Source of the DNA: Chrysophaeum taylorii
Taxonomy: Eukaryota; Sar; Pelagophyceae; Pelagomonadales; Pelagomonadaceae
Length of the DNA stretch: 64,000 nt
Direction of reading: 5' to 3'
Assembly (NCBI GenBank): GCA_029834535.1
Contig: JAQMWT010000127.1
Coordinates: forward strand, 62,001 to 126,000
Part shown: positions 43,058-52,700 of the stretch, piece by piece
Numbering within the stretch: the stretch's first letter is position 1
Layout: every line of letters starts with the position of its first letter
The notes under the pieces: model-generated
The model's database searches: none
Seen by the model: only the letters and a program-made list of their open reading frames with translations
Told to the model about the DNA's origin: nothing
Made by a program: the position numbers and the translations under genes

Positions 43058-43062
43058 GTGAT

Positions 43063-44089
43063 GAAGGTCGGTCAGGAGGGCCCGATGGTTGGGCGGCAGT
43101 AGCTTGAGCCGCGGAAGGAGCTGGGGTAGTAATGGAAGTGCCAGGGCCGTCGTGGCCGTAGGTGGCATGGTCTCGTGGGTGGAGATGAAAGTCTTGACGA
43201 GAGTGAACTGCGGAAGATGATGGATATCGGACAGGAGGGTCCGACGGTGGGGCGGCAGGAGCTTTAGCCGCGGTGGGGGCTTGGTCAGGGATGGCGGTGC
43301 CGGGGCCGTCATGGCCGTAGGTGGCATGATCATCGGGAAGGGAATGAGTGTTGCGGCGAAGGGGTTGACGAGGATGGTGTGGATCTTGTATAGATGGTGA
43401 AGGGGGAGTCGCCGAGAGTGGGGAGTTAGTCTCCAGTGAAGGAGGTGGAGGCTCCGGTGGAGTTGGTGGAGTGAAGGGAGTAATGTTTAGCGGTGGTGGT
43501 GGTGGAGTGTCCAACATCGCTGGTGCGATATTCGAACAAGGTGGAGCGTCCTCGTGAATGAGGGGTGTTCCAGGTTGTGGAGTAACCTTGGCGATGCTCC
43601 AGGTTGTGGAGTAACCTTGGCGATGCCTGGGTCCGGAGGGAAGGCAGTGGGGTCTGAGACTTTGCCGTGGGGTGTTTGACATCCGGTGGGGTGGACGGCA
43701 GAAGGTGGGTGTTGGCCATGTTCGAGAAAGTGTTGAACAGCAGGAGGGGGGGTGACCATCGAGACGATCGGGTCTTGGGTTGCGACTTCGTGAGAAGTTT
43801 GCTTGAGGGGGGTTGCCGTATGAACAGCTGGTGGAGAAGCTTGTTCAAGTTGCTCGTCTTGATCGAGTTGCACGTCTTGATCGAGTTGCTCGTCTTGAGC
43901 TGCGATTCTTGCGGTGGCAGCGATTTTTGCGGCGAGCGCGGCATTGTAGGCAGCGCTTTTGGCTCTGAGATGAGCGTTTGCAGCTTTGAGCTGTTGCGAA
44001 TCAGCTTTGAGGATTTGCCAGAGAGCCTTTTGTGTAGCGAATTGCGTTGCTACTTCCAGACTCGGAACTTGTCGGTCGTGAGTCGCCAT
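43063..44089 (-). pseudogene. Element B gag-like N-terminal region
   Basis: From ATG 44089: MATHDRQVPSLEVATQFA, then an Ala/Gln-rich coiled coil (KAANAHLRAKSAAYNAALAA) with QLDQD repeats. A Pro-rich region follows after a frameshift near 43590. It contains two about 40-residue repeats beginning DHATYGHDGPG, each followed by an Ala/Pro stretch. The frame is cut at 43062 by insertion of element A. Gag identity is inferred from position after the LTR and from the coiled coil; no zinc knuckle is seen. Confidence 0.45.
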
Positions 44090-44310
44090 GTTGTCGGGGT
44101 TGCGTTTTGCGCGCTGTTGTTGGTTGCTTTCACACTTTTTCACACTTTTTCACCAGTAGCAAGCGACGAGACTTGACTACGGTCTTTGAAACTTCAGGAA
44201 CTTCAGGAGATTGCTCTTACCTGGAAATCCTGGGTCTTTGTCAGAGACGTCGATCGAGATCGATGTCTTTCGGAGGACGTTTCTTACCAGTTCCGGACTG
44301 GGTCCAAACC

Positions 44311-44502
44311 TAGAGAACAGTAAAAATCACTGTGCCCCTGGTAGAGAATGGTGGCAGTTTTAGTGCCACTCTGCTTGTCCTGTCCTCTTACGACACAAAG
44401 AGCGGCACGGTGTTCGACACAGCGATTTGTTGTTTATTGGGCGTGAGTGTGAGTGAGAGGGGGGGGGGGGGTCCTAACCCTAAATGGGATTTTGTATCTC
44501 TA
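44311..44502 (-). repeat. 5' LTR of element B
   Basis: On the minus strand it starts TAGAGATACAAAATCCC with a telomere-like TTTAGGGTTAGG, contains AATAAACAACA (possible polyadenylation signal), and ends TTTTTACTGTTCTCTA. The terminal 12-14 bp at both ends match the LTRs of element A. The right boundary abuts a gypsy remnant. Confidence 0.65.
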
Positions 44503-44736
44503 GGCAATTTCACTCGTATACGACCGAATATGGCGGGTTGCGAACCATGTGTAACTAATTTTCGCCCGGATGAAATCGATGTCCTTGTCAGTAACTTCGG
44601 CCTCCACAGCAACAAGGTCCCTGCTGATGTAGCTGAACGAGCTTATCGTGCTATCGTGCCATTCGCGAGCGTGACCTTCGTCACCCTTGAAGTCGAGGAC
44701 GACTTCATCTCAAGTAGGGGGCTCCTGTGGCCGTAA
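44503..44736 (+). pseudogene. Second Ty3/gypsy remnant: pol C-terminus
   Basis: The frame read here (end of 44332-44736) contains EPCVTNFRPDEIDVLVSNFG and ADVAERAYRAI, clearly related to the last residues of the 17.9-23.0-kb gypsy pol (PCVTDFAPHEIDVLV). It is followed by GTAGGGGGCTCC and TGTGGCCGTAAC (44726), matching that element's polypurine tract and LTR start. It is the 3' tail of another gypsy copy; element B abuts its upstream end. The matching LTR beyond 44726 is only loosely conserved. Confidence 0.6.
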
Positions 44737-45081
44737 CGCCCATCACCCCACTTACCTGCCTGTTACTTGCCACCTACCTTGCTTGTTGCCCTAGTACTGA
44801 CCTTGCGATTGTGGGGGGGATGTCACCTTGACACCCTCACCTGCTCTTCCGCGGAAACCAATGTGCCAGGAATTTGTATTGTCTTCTTGTTATTACCCTC
44901 ATTTTGATTGTCCGATTCGAGATGGCGTGAGTGTTGATGCTGAGATCGGGCGTGTGGTGGTTTCACCCGCGGTTTGGATTGGGAGAAAGGGTTCGTCGGG
45001 ACTTCCGGTCCGGCGAAGAGGGGCGGGTACCAGAGAAAACCACTACAAGTCCTCGGGCTCGAGCTGGAGCACCTCGTACCA

Positions 45082-45440
45082 GGTGCACTTAGGGTGGCTA
45101 GCCCAAAAAGGCGCGACCGGGCTTCACGCAGAAAGGAATCCCTTCAAGTGCGCCATTGAGCTTGTCGTTGAGGTCCTTGAACGCATCCACAAGCATCAGT
45201 GCTTCGAGGTCCTGCGCCCCGAGCGCCGTCACGGCATGCGCGCGTGAATAACAGCCCAGCGCCGGCGAATTATTGCCCGATCCCATGAGAAAAAAAAAAG
45301 GCCCATCCAAGGGCCAGAAAAGCGCATCGCTTCCATAATCCAAACAGACACCAAACAGACACCAAACACCGCCGACCACGCGACACATACAAATTCGCGC
45401 GCCGCGGCGCCGCTTGCCATGACAAGGATATGTGTCAAGG
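45082..45440 (-). pseudogene. Possible host-gene remnant, frameshifted
   Basis: GC-rich sequence unlike its element neighbours. The minus strand reads AVTALGAQDLEALMLVDAFK then DLNDKLNGALEGIPFC up to GRAFLG (stop at 45098). With a one-base shift it reads on as HPKCTWYEVLQLEPEDL before a stop further left. An upstream Met-rich, hydrophobic part (MASGAAAREFVCVAWSAVF) is separated by an A10 tract. No family recognised. It may be a captured or truncated host gene. Confidence 0.3.
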
Positions 45441-45530
45441 AGGTTGCCAAGCGAGTTTGGTCACTCCTCCTCCACAAGCATCGACGGTCGGCGCAACGGC
45501 GTTCGGCCTCCAGATCTACTTCGCTTTGAA

Positions 45531-46154
45531 ACAAGTGCAGGCCAGTAAGTTCACCTAGTCCCAATCTCTAACCCCAGTAACTAACTAACTAACTTCAGAC
45601 CTCTCCCGAGCATGGGAGCCAGGCCGGACCGACAGGAGCCAGTCCGGAATCACGGGCCTGTAGACGAGGAGCGCCGAAAGGTCGGTCGGCGGAGAGTGAC
45701 CATCAAGCTTGTCGCAATGCGACGGGGAGACCGCGATGTGACTGACAACCAACTCGTCGATGACCTTCCGTCTCCGCCCCCCGGCCATACCCCGTCCCAC
45801 TGCGAACGTTCCGGCTGCCAACCGGCCCGCCCGGGAGGCGAATAGGTGCCAACCTACACCGGGAGGGCGGATGCCCTCGCAAGGCTCAAGATTCATGAGG
45901 CACCGTCCTCCATCGCAACCGCAGTCGGCGATCAGGGTAAGGGATAACCCCAGTAAGTTCGGCGTAAACCCACTCGTGCTCACATCCACTCACCCCACTC
46001 TCCTTTGAGCTCGTCGCTCTCACCCGCGCCAATCTAAGCTGCTTTGATCCGCACACGCCGCGAGCCTTTGAGTTTACTGCCGCGAACCTTTGAGTTTACT
46101 CTTTGAAAACCAAGTAAGGTCACTTGGTCCCAGTAAGTTCACCTGGTCACTGAG
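45531..46154 (-). mobile_element. HLE copy 3, left part (split by element C)
   Basis: Starts ACAAGTGCAGGCCAGTAAG and carries the AGTAAGTTCACC repeat region. It is interrupted first by the SINE-like R1 copy c, then by element C at 46155. The copy continues at 59990, where the sequence joins smoothly (GGTCACTGAG / TTCACCTAGTCCC). Confidence 0.7.
45581..45944 (-). mobile_element. SINE-like repeat R1, copy c, with 12-bp target duplication
   Basis: 364 bp flanked by TAACCCCAGTAA (45569-45580 and 45945-45956). It is nearly identical to copy a at 27033-27405 and ends in the same (GTTA)n tail on the minus strand. It is inserted in an HLE copy. Confidence 0.8.
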
Positions 46155-46467
46155 TGCATAGAAATCTGCTGCCTCTTACCCTTATCCGTCCGTTGAGAGC
46201 GTGATCTCTTCCTTACCCTTCTTCTTCCTTTCTACACAGTCAATTAGTCCTCTGATTTGTGCTCAAGCTCATCATCATGGTCTAGCGCGTCCCGAGGTAT
46301 GTAGCACTATACACTTAACCTTTCTCGTGTAGTTCTAGATGCCGCCTGTCGTGTTCTGAGGATATAGGGAACATATCCTTTCATTCCCCGAATTAACCTT
46401 CCAGACGTTCATGATGAGACGGGATGGTTTCCCAGGTGACTTACCACTGCATGCTAAATGCTCTGCA
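46155..46467 (+). repeat. 5' LTR of element C
   Basis: 313 bp from TGCATAGAAATCTGCTGCC to AAATGCTCTGCA. Matches the 3' LTR with a handful of substitutions. Confidence 0.92.
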
Positions 46468-46481
46468 GGTTATGGGCCCAG
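46468..46481 (+). promoter_or_regulatory. Primer-binding site for an initiator tRNA-Met half-molecule
   Basis: GGTTATGGGCCCAG directly follows the 5' LTR. Its reverse complement CTGGGCCCATAACC is the anticodon stem-loop of eukaryotic initiator tRNA-Met (CAU anticodon), not the 3' acceptor end. Known copia-type elements with this arrangement prime from a tRNA cleaved in the anticodon region. Confidence 0.8.
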
Positions 46482-46988
46482 GCGGGTCCCTGCGAAACTA
46501 TGTGTCAACGCGTGCACGTAACCTATGGGTTTCGGACTGTTACCGCGCCGGTCCAGCCTCGCCACGCAAACACGCTTGTTAATATAACGCCATTACCATT
46601 GGGCTGTATATAGCATATTTTGCACACGTGACCGTGTAACCTTGTGTGCACCTGTTCATAGCACCGTATTGTCATGTCAATGTTGATGTGTGTGTAGTTG
46701 GCTAACCTGTACTCTTGCACACATGTTATGGGATATTTTGGGTACGTCCACTCGTACATTCCATGGCAATGCACCTACCAAGCTCCTTGAGAGCACCAAA
46801 ATAACCAGCTGCCATGAGTGACTACGCTTAGCGGCACTACTCTGGAGTCACAGCTTGCACAGTCGTCAAGTAGACATTCTTCCATCGATAACGCATGAGT
46901 GTACCTAGACACCGATAGACAGACCCCCTTAGAATGTCTAGACAGTGTCAACTGCGTGACTGAACCCACAGGTTCCCCGTCAACTGCT

Positions 46989-49781
46989 ATGGCAGAACAC
47001 GCAGCACGAGCCGCACCCAAGGCGATCACAGGTGCGGATACATTGAAGCTCGAAGCTCCTGTAGTTGAGTTTCTTAACGAAGGAAATCGATTTCAGCTTC
47101 AGACCCGCAAGGTATCCTTGCAAATTAAGCACATCAAGCAATTATTACGGTCCAGTCATGCCGATGCCTTCCTCGAGTACGACTCGTACGAAGCATACAC
47201 TCGGTCATGCAAGGACTACGAGATCCTCCGGAATCAAATTCTCGATCGCGTTTTCCTGGAATGGAAGACCGATAGGGCTGCTGATCTCCGTTTAGCTGTT
47301 GATGAATTCCCCCCTGAGTATCCGGAATGGCACTTCACCAATGAAGCTTTCCCCAACTTACCTGACGCAGAAGTAGCTCAGCTAGCTACTGTCTGTTACG
47401 ACAATGAAGTCAAGGCATTACGCCCTGAAATCAATGTTCGTTTCTTAGAAGAGGAACGAATCTTAAATCGCGCGCACCCGAAAGCATTAGCTTTTGACAC
47501 CCGTGTTCGTGCCCCTGTTACTATGTTTTCGTTAACTGCTGCTGACTGGCACACTTATCAGAACACGTATGCTACATTCTTGCATACTTACTTCAATCTT
47601 GAAAGTGTTGGAAAACCAGCACTTGCGGCCTGGCCCGCCATCAATGAGGTGTATAACAAAAGTTATTTACCCAACAAGGCTCGAGCCATTATGCTCATTG
47701 CCTTTAGTCACTACGAGTCTGTTACGACTACTGATGTGTCCTACCTGAAACAGCAGTTTAACTCTGTTGTTTATAATCCTAACTGGTATGTCCATGTCTT
47801 TATTGAAGCTGTCCTAGCATTTAGGCAAATCTCTTACCAACTTAACCAGGAAGAGACTGACCTTCAATTCGACTTTGGTGCTCTTTGTATGAAAATTTAT
47901 GAAGAGATACATCGGCATTATGCCGATAATACCAGCAACAATCGTTACGATCGTGGTTGGGTAGATTGGTGTTATATGTATGAAACTCGATCTTCATCTC
48001 GGCCTGTGCCAGACGCTGAACGATTGTGTCACCCTACCAACCCTAGCTATATCTTAGAATACGCATTAGACTTATATAATGTAGTATCAAATGGGTCGAA
48101 CAAAAGACGCTTAGAACGCCCTGTTTCTTGGCAACCCTATGTTGAAGGATTGACACCACAACCAAAGCCGAAATTGCTACTTACAAACACGCTGGATTTA
48201 TCACACAAAAGTCTGACTCAAACTGCAAACACACTCGCATCCATTACTTCTTCTCAAACTGGAACATCCTCCACGTTTAACGCTATACGCTTGCGTAACT
48301 CTAACGATGCACGCCAGCCTTTCTCTCGCAGCGACCTATCGTATTATCGTTCTGGTGATTCTTATGTCACCAAGAAAACTGCTGGACAGTCCCATGACCG
48401 TCCAATTTACCCTCGCACTTTCGACAGGTCCTCTCGATCTAACATGAAATTATTAGATCGAACGAAGCACACCTTAAATACACTGCAAGAGCAGTGTAGT
48501 GAACTTACGAAGCATGTGACAGATAATGATATCACGGCTCAGCTACAACAGAACATCACCAAGTTATTTGAGACTCTGTTGCAATCCGCTGATATTCTGT
48601 CAACGACATCTACTGAGGACAATAGTGACTTACTTCGCCTAAACGAACAACTCATGTTCGCAGAAGACATCATTTATGATGTAGACGTTCATCTATCCTC
48701 GACCGAAAAGTCGTTAAACTACGTGGAGCCACAACATCATACTGTTGCTACTGCTCCCACCCCAAAGGCCACTCCTCCTACTACAGATACCAAGAATGCC
48801 CTCAACACACAGGGTAATCCCTCCGATATTGTGCCTAACTTCTTTACTGCTTCCGCCATCTCGGCGTTACCACCAGCGTTACTGTCCTCGCTATCTTCAC
48901 AGGTCCAATCAGCCATCAACCAACCACCACAAGCCGAAACCACAAGGGATGTCGATCAGACCTCGCTATCATCATTTGATGAGAAGCACGGCATGGCTGA
49001 TGAGGCTGACGAACCATCACCACCTGTTCAACCGATTATCATTCCAACTCACCTGTTATTTCTGGAGAACTTCTTCACTGCCAGCCTCTCCACTACTTGC
49101 CCGCATTCGGAAAATGCACTTCTAACGAAATATATGAAGGTAAACAGTGTCCCCCAACATTGTTCCTTTTTATATTTTGACTCTTGTGCTACCATATCAT
49201 TGATGTCCACATACGATTTTGCAATACCAAATCATATTATTCCACTGGATTCCAAATACGCGCCGATTATTATACAAACTGCCACTGGACAACAACGTGC
49301 CTCACATATGATGCTAACACGTAATATAGTTGTTCCCCTACCAGATCATCCACAAATCGGTTACGTGAAGATTGACTTCGCTTTATGTCTTCAGCCAGTG
49401 CACAACCGACATCTCGCTATCTTGAGCATGCTCGAGTGGAACCAGACGAACCTGACCACTGTGTTCAATGATCGATCTGAGCCAAAGCTCAGCGCTGTCA
49501 CGAGCCGCATAGACAAAGATGTGCGTATTCCCATACATTACGTAGCAGCTAATTTGCCTGCTCTCCCTTGTCTCACCTACAACATCGCTCGCGACAAGCA
49601 ACTCGAACTACGCTCCCTCGCATTTCCGCTCAAGCGATACCACGAAAACAGGGATCTACTGGCATATTACAACTATCTCCTCAAGAGAGTTTTACCAGAT
49701 CGCCCGTGGATTCGCCCTTTGGTTCTTAATCTTCGGAAACAGAACAAGTTCGTCCAGCAAAACACTCCGCCATTAACATGA
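46989..49781 (+). CDS. Element C Gag and protease-like polyprotein
   Basis: The frame is open from 46899, but the first in-frame ATG is 46989 (MAEHAARAAPKAITG). It gives 930 codons, TGA at 49779-49781. The N-terminal 400 residues are mainly helical and Gag-like (LKLEAPVVEFLNEGNRFQ, LKQQFNSVVYNPNWYVHVF) without a CCHC knuckle. The motif TEKSLNY (48702-48722) precedes a Pro/Thr-rich linker. A protease-like segment follows: CSFLYFDSCATISLMS, with the Asp followed by S-C rather than S/T-G, and HLAILSMLEW as the C-terminal psi-loop-like part. The next ORF starts with ATG immediately after the TGA in the same frame. Confidence 0.75.
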   Translation: MAEHAARAAPKAITGADTLKLEAPVVEFLNEGNRFQLQTRKVSLQIKHIKQLLRSSHADAFLEYDSYEAYTRSCKDYEILRNQILDRVFLEWKTDRAADLRLAVDEFPPEYPEWHFTNEAFPNLPDAEVAQLATVCYDNEVKALRPEINVRFLEEERILNRAHPKALAFDTRVRAPVTMFSLTAADWHTYQNTYATFLHTYFNLESVGKPALAAWPAINEVYNKSYLPNKARAIMLIAFSHYESVTTTDVSYLKQQFNSVVYNPNWYVHVFIEAVLAFRQISYQLNQEETDLQFDFGALCMKIYEEIHRHYADNTSNNRYDRGWVDWCYMYETRSSSRPVPDAERLCHPTNPSYILEYALDLYNVVSNGSNKRRLERPVSWQPYVEGLTPQPKPKLLLTNTLDLSHKSLTQTANTLASITSSQTGTSSTFNAIRLRNSNDARQPFSRSDLSYYRSGDSYVTKKTAGQSHDRPIYPRTFDRSSRSNMKLLDRTKHTLNTLQEQCSELTKHVTDNDITAQLQQNITKLFETLLQSADILSTTSTEDNSDLLRLNEQLMFAEDIIYDVDVHLSSTEKSLNYVEPQHHTVATAPTPKATPPTTDTKNALNTQGNPSDIVPNFFTASAISALPPALLSSLSSQVQSAINQPPQAETTRDVDQTSLSSFDEKHGMADEADEPSPPVQPIIIPTHLLFLENFFTASLSTTCPHSENALLTKYMKVNSVPQHCSFLYFDSCATISLMSTYDFAIPNHIIPLDSKYAPIIIQTATGQQRASHMMLTRNIVVPLPDHPQIGYVKIDFALCLQPVHNRHLAILSMLEWNQTNLTTVFNDRSEPKLSAVTSRIDKDVRIPIHYVAANLPALPCLTYNIARDKQLELRSLAFPLKRYHENRDLLAYYNYLLKRVLPDRPWIRPLVLNLRKQNKFVQQNTPPLT

Positions 49782-52700
49782 ATGCTTTCTCGCCCAGTGT
49801 TTCTCTCACAAGAGCCCAATCTTCGCAAACCCTCTGTCATGTTACTCTGTTCTGGTTTGTCAACCCCAGCGTTCCTGTCTCAAGCCACTAATGACCTAGG
49901 CTTAAATATCAATGTAAAAGTTGTTGTTGAGTCTGATGATACGCTTGTGCGCATGTTACGCCACCGTTTCCCTACAGTATTATTATTTGAATCTCTCCCC
50001 GCCTTTATCAACCATCTTCACCTAATCTCACCAGAGGAAAGGCGCAAATTTTATTGCGATATTATTGAGATCACTCCTCCCTGCACCAACAGGAATCTAC
50101 TAAAGCAGCATAAGACCGAAGACTTACACAGCCTGCTCGACGACTCTCTGTTCGACAGCATGCTGTCTGTCATCAAACTTCTCCAGCCCTTGGTACTACT
50201 GGCTGAGATGACACCACCCCACAAGTACTGTCATCAAGACCACATAAATGTCGCCAATCTCATCCATGCCACACTCGATTACTGTGTCGATGTTGTTGAC
50301 AGGTTCCCGACCTACCTCTGTGGCGACTACCAATATAGGGAAAGATGGATCTGCATCGCACGCAGGTATTCTACTGGACCAATCAACATACTTTCATGGC
50401 CTATCCACCACCCACGCCCCTTCTTTAAGATCGTGGATGACATACAAACCATTCCTAAACGACTTTGGCTATCCAAAGATATCGCCAAAGACTGGATCCG
50501 GGTGTTCCCCGATCCTCCATATGTCCCCGTTCCTAAAACGTTTGCACCTTACTCTCGCACAGGTTCTGTTCAGCTTACTATGACTGACCTTGAAACACTC
50601 AATATGTTATTTTTGCGCCTTCACTCACAACAGGCTCACGAGCAACGCACGCACTCTGTTCAATCCGAGTGTACTTATCATCAGCTGTGTTTCAAACGCT
50701 CCTCCATGGATCCACTGCCTCATGCAACTAACCCACTGCATGTCAAGGCTTTTACAATCCTCTATAACGTGTTTGCCAGATTGCACACTAACTCACCCAC
50801 TCCTGTGTCCTATTACATAACCGTTTTCGAAACTGACCAACCGTCACATAGGTTACTACTTACAACCTCATCAACATCACACAATACCTACTTCCTAACC
50901 GGCGGCCACCATTCTGACGGCAACCTCACCATAGAAAACGCCGCCACCAAATATCATGCTTCCATTGACGCGTTTGGAAGCACGTATACGTTTACTGCCT
51001 CCAACGTCCCCCGCGACAGAGACAGATCTATATATTTGGAGCCGTTTATGGGTTACTTGTGGATAATCCAAGCCCTTCCTCAAGTTGGCTCCGCTGCCAC
51101 CTATGGCACCGCCATACAAAAGCTCTTGTCCAGATGCTCTCTTGTGATGCCTGGCTGCCTTACCTACAAGGCCACCGACAATTCTTTCGACTACAAGGAT
51201 TCTCATTTTGCTCTGGAAGATCACCACTTATCTCATAGTCGCTATATAGGGTATCTTCGTGGAAGTGACCGCAAACTCGGCTCTAAAATCCACTCCATGC
51301 TTGCTCCATTGCCCACCGTCCGAGGGTATGCAAACATTATCTTACTCGACCCTCGCAACGGGAAACTACGCTATCCTACTCGACCGGAGTTGATTCGTGC
51401 TAACAACCACACCAAACAACAGGAATCTTTCCTCTTGTCTCTTCGCCACGACCTTTGCTGCGACATGCTCAGCAATGCTCTGCCTGCCGGTACGTACAGC
51501 ACACTGTACAAGCACCTTTCGCTCCTCGTTGCCGATATTAAATCTCTTATGTTGGACCCTACCTTCCAACATACTGCTGCCGTGACGAAGAAATCCTATG
51601 TATCCAACTTCATGACCTTTGATCCGGCCTCCACCACGTGCAGCACAGATACCTTGTCTTTGGCACAAGCCTTCATGACGTCTATCTCCAGCAACTGCTT
51701 GACCGAAATGTCGTTAAACTATATATCTTCGTCCTACGAAGATACTCTCGCTACTCGTGATGATGAGGATGCACCTCCAAGTGACCCTGCTGCGCACCAG
51801 GATGACGACGCACCACCTCCTCCTGCCTTGGACACCGAACTCAAGTTCGATGTTCGGCGCAAACGTCATATCCCCGCTCATCCCATTCCTCGCAAATCCT
51901 TCGCACACGGATCTGCTGAATACCTCAACGCCAAAGAACGTGCCAATCGCTTCCACCGGGTGCACCACTGCCCCGACAACGTTGCAGCCAAGGCCCCCAA
52001 CGTACTGGCTCGCCCTGGCTTCTCTGCCTCAGACCTACGGTATCACGACTTATCCACCGACTGCATCGCGCACAACAAGCGCCACCCGCACAAGCACTTC
52101 AATCCGACCAAGCCCTCTTTTGAGCAAACTCACAAAGCCGGCGAAGTCGGCGCGTGCGACGGCGGCTATGTGACAATTCCATCAGGATGGGGGGGGGCTT
52201 CACACATATCATTGTGTTCAAAGAACTTATCTCGAAGTTTCTCTTGGTGTACTTTACACGCACCACCAACGCCACGGAGTTCACTCAAGCTCTGGACTTT
52301 GTGTATGACTTTTGTCGTACACAACTCAACGTGCACATGCGCACCCTCTTCTCTGATGCCTTCAAGCCCTATTTTAGCCAGCACATTACCGCCCCGTACC
52401 GCGTCGATAAACGCATTCAGCTCATCGCTTTTCCGCCGTACATGCACCACTTTAACTTCGAAGTTTGAGTCAGCCATCGGTTTCATCGCCTCCGCCTCCT
52501 CAACTCGCCTTCGTTCTCTCCTTAATGCTCATTATCGTGGCTCCAAGATCGTGGAACCAGCCATCATGTTTCCCTGGGCGGTGATACACACCATCCAAAG
52601 CTACAACCTTCTCCCGAACGCCACGCTCGAGCGCATTCACCATGCTATCCTGAGTCCGCAACAGCTACTCTACAATCAACTGAGCACCCCACAGCATGAC

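Larger units (their letters stand above)
23941..44502 (-). mobile_element. LTR element 'B', non-autonomous-looking, interrupted by element A
   Basis: The right (5') LTR is 44311-44502. It ends toward the interior with CTGTTCTCTA, followed by GGTTTGGACCCAG, a degenerate match to the tRNA-iMet half-primer site. Gag-like frames run from 44089 to 43063 and resume left of element A (32903 to about 32476). Their period-repeat motif (DFHLHPRDHATYGHDGPG) has a recognisable further unit on the far side of A, proving one unit was split. Left of that, 23.9-32.4 kb is G-poor on the minus strand with long Ser/Pro/His/Thr-rich frames but no RT, integrase or RNase H motifs. An LTR-start-like stretch (TAGAGATACAAAATTTCATTTAGGG, minus) at about 24893-24993 suggests a truncated 3' LTR; the true left boundary is uncertain. 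Confidence 0.55.
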
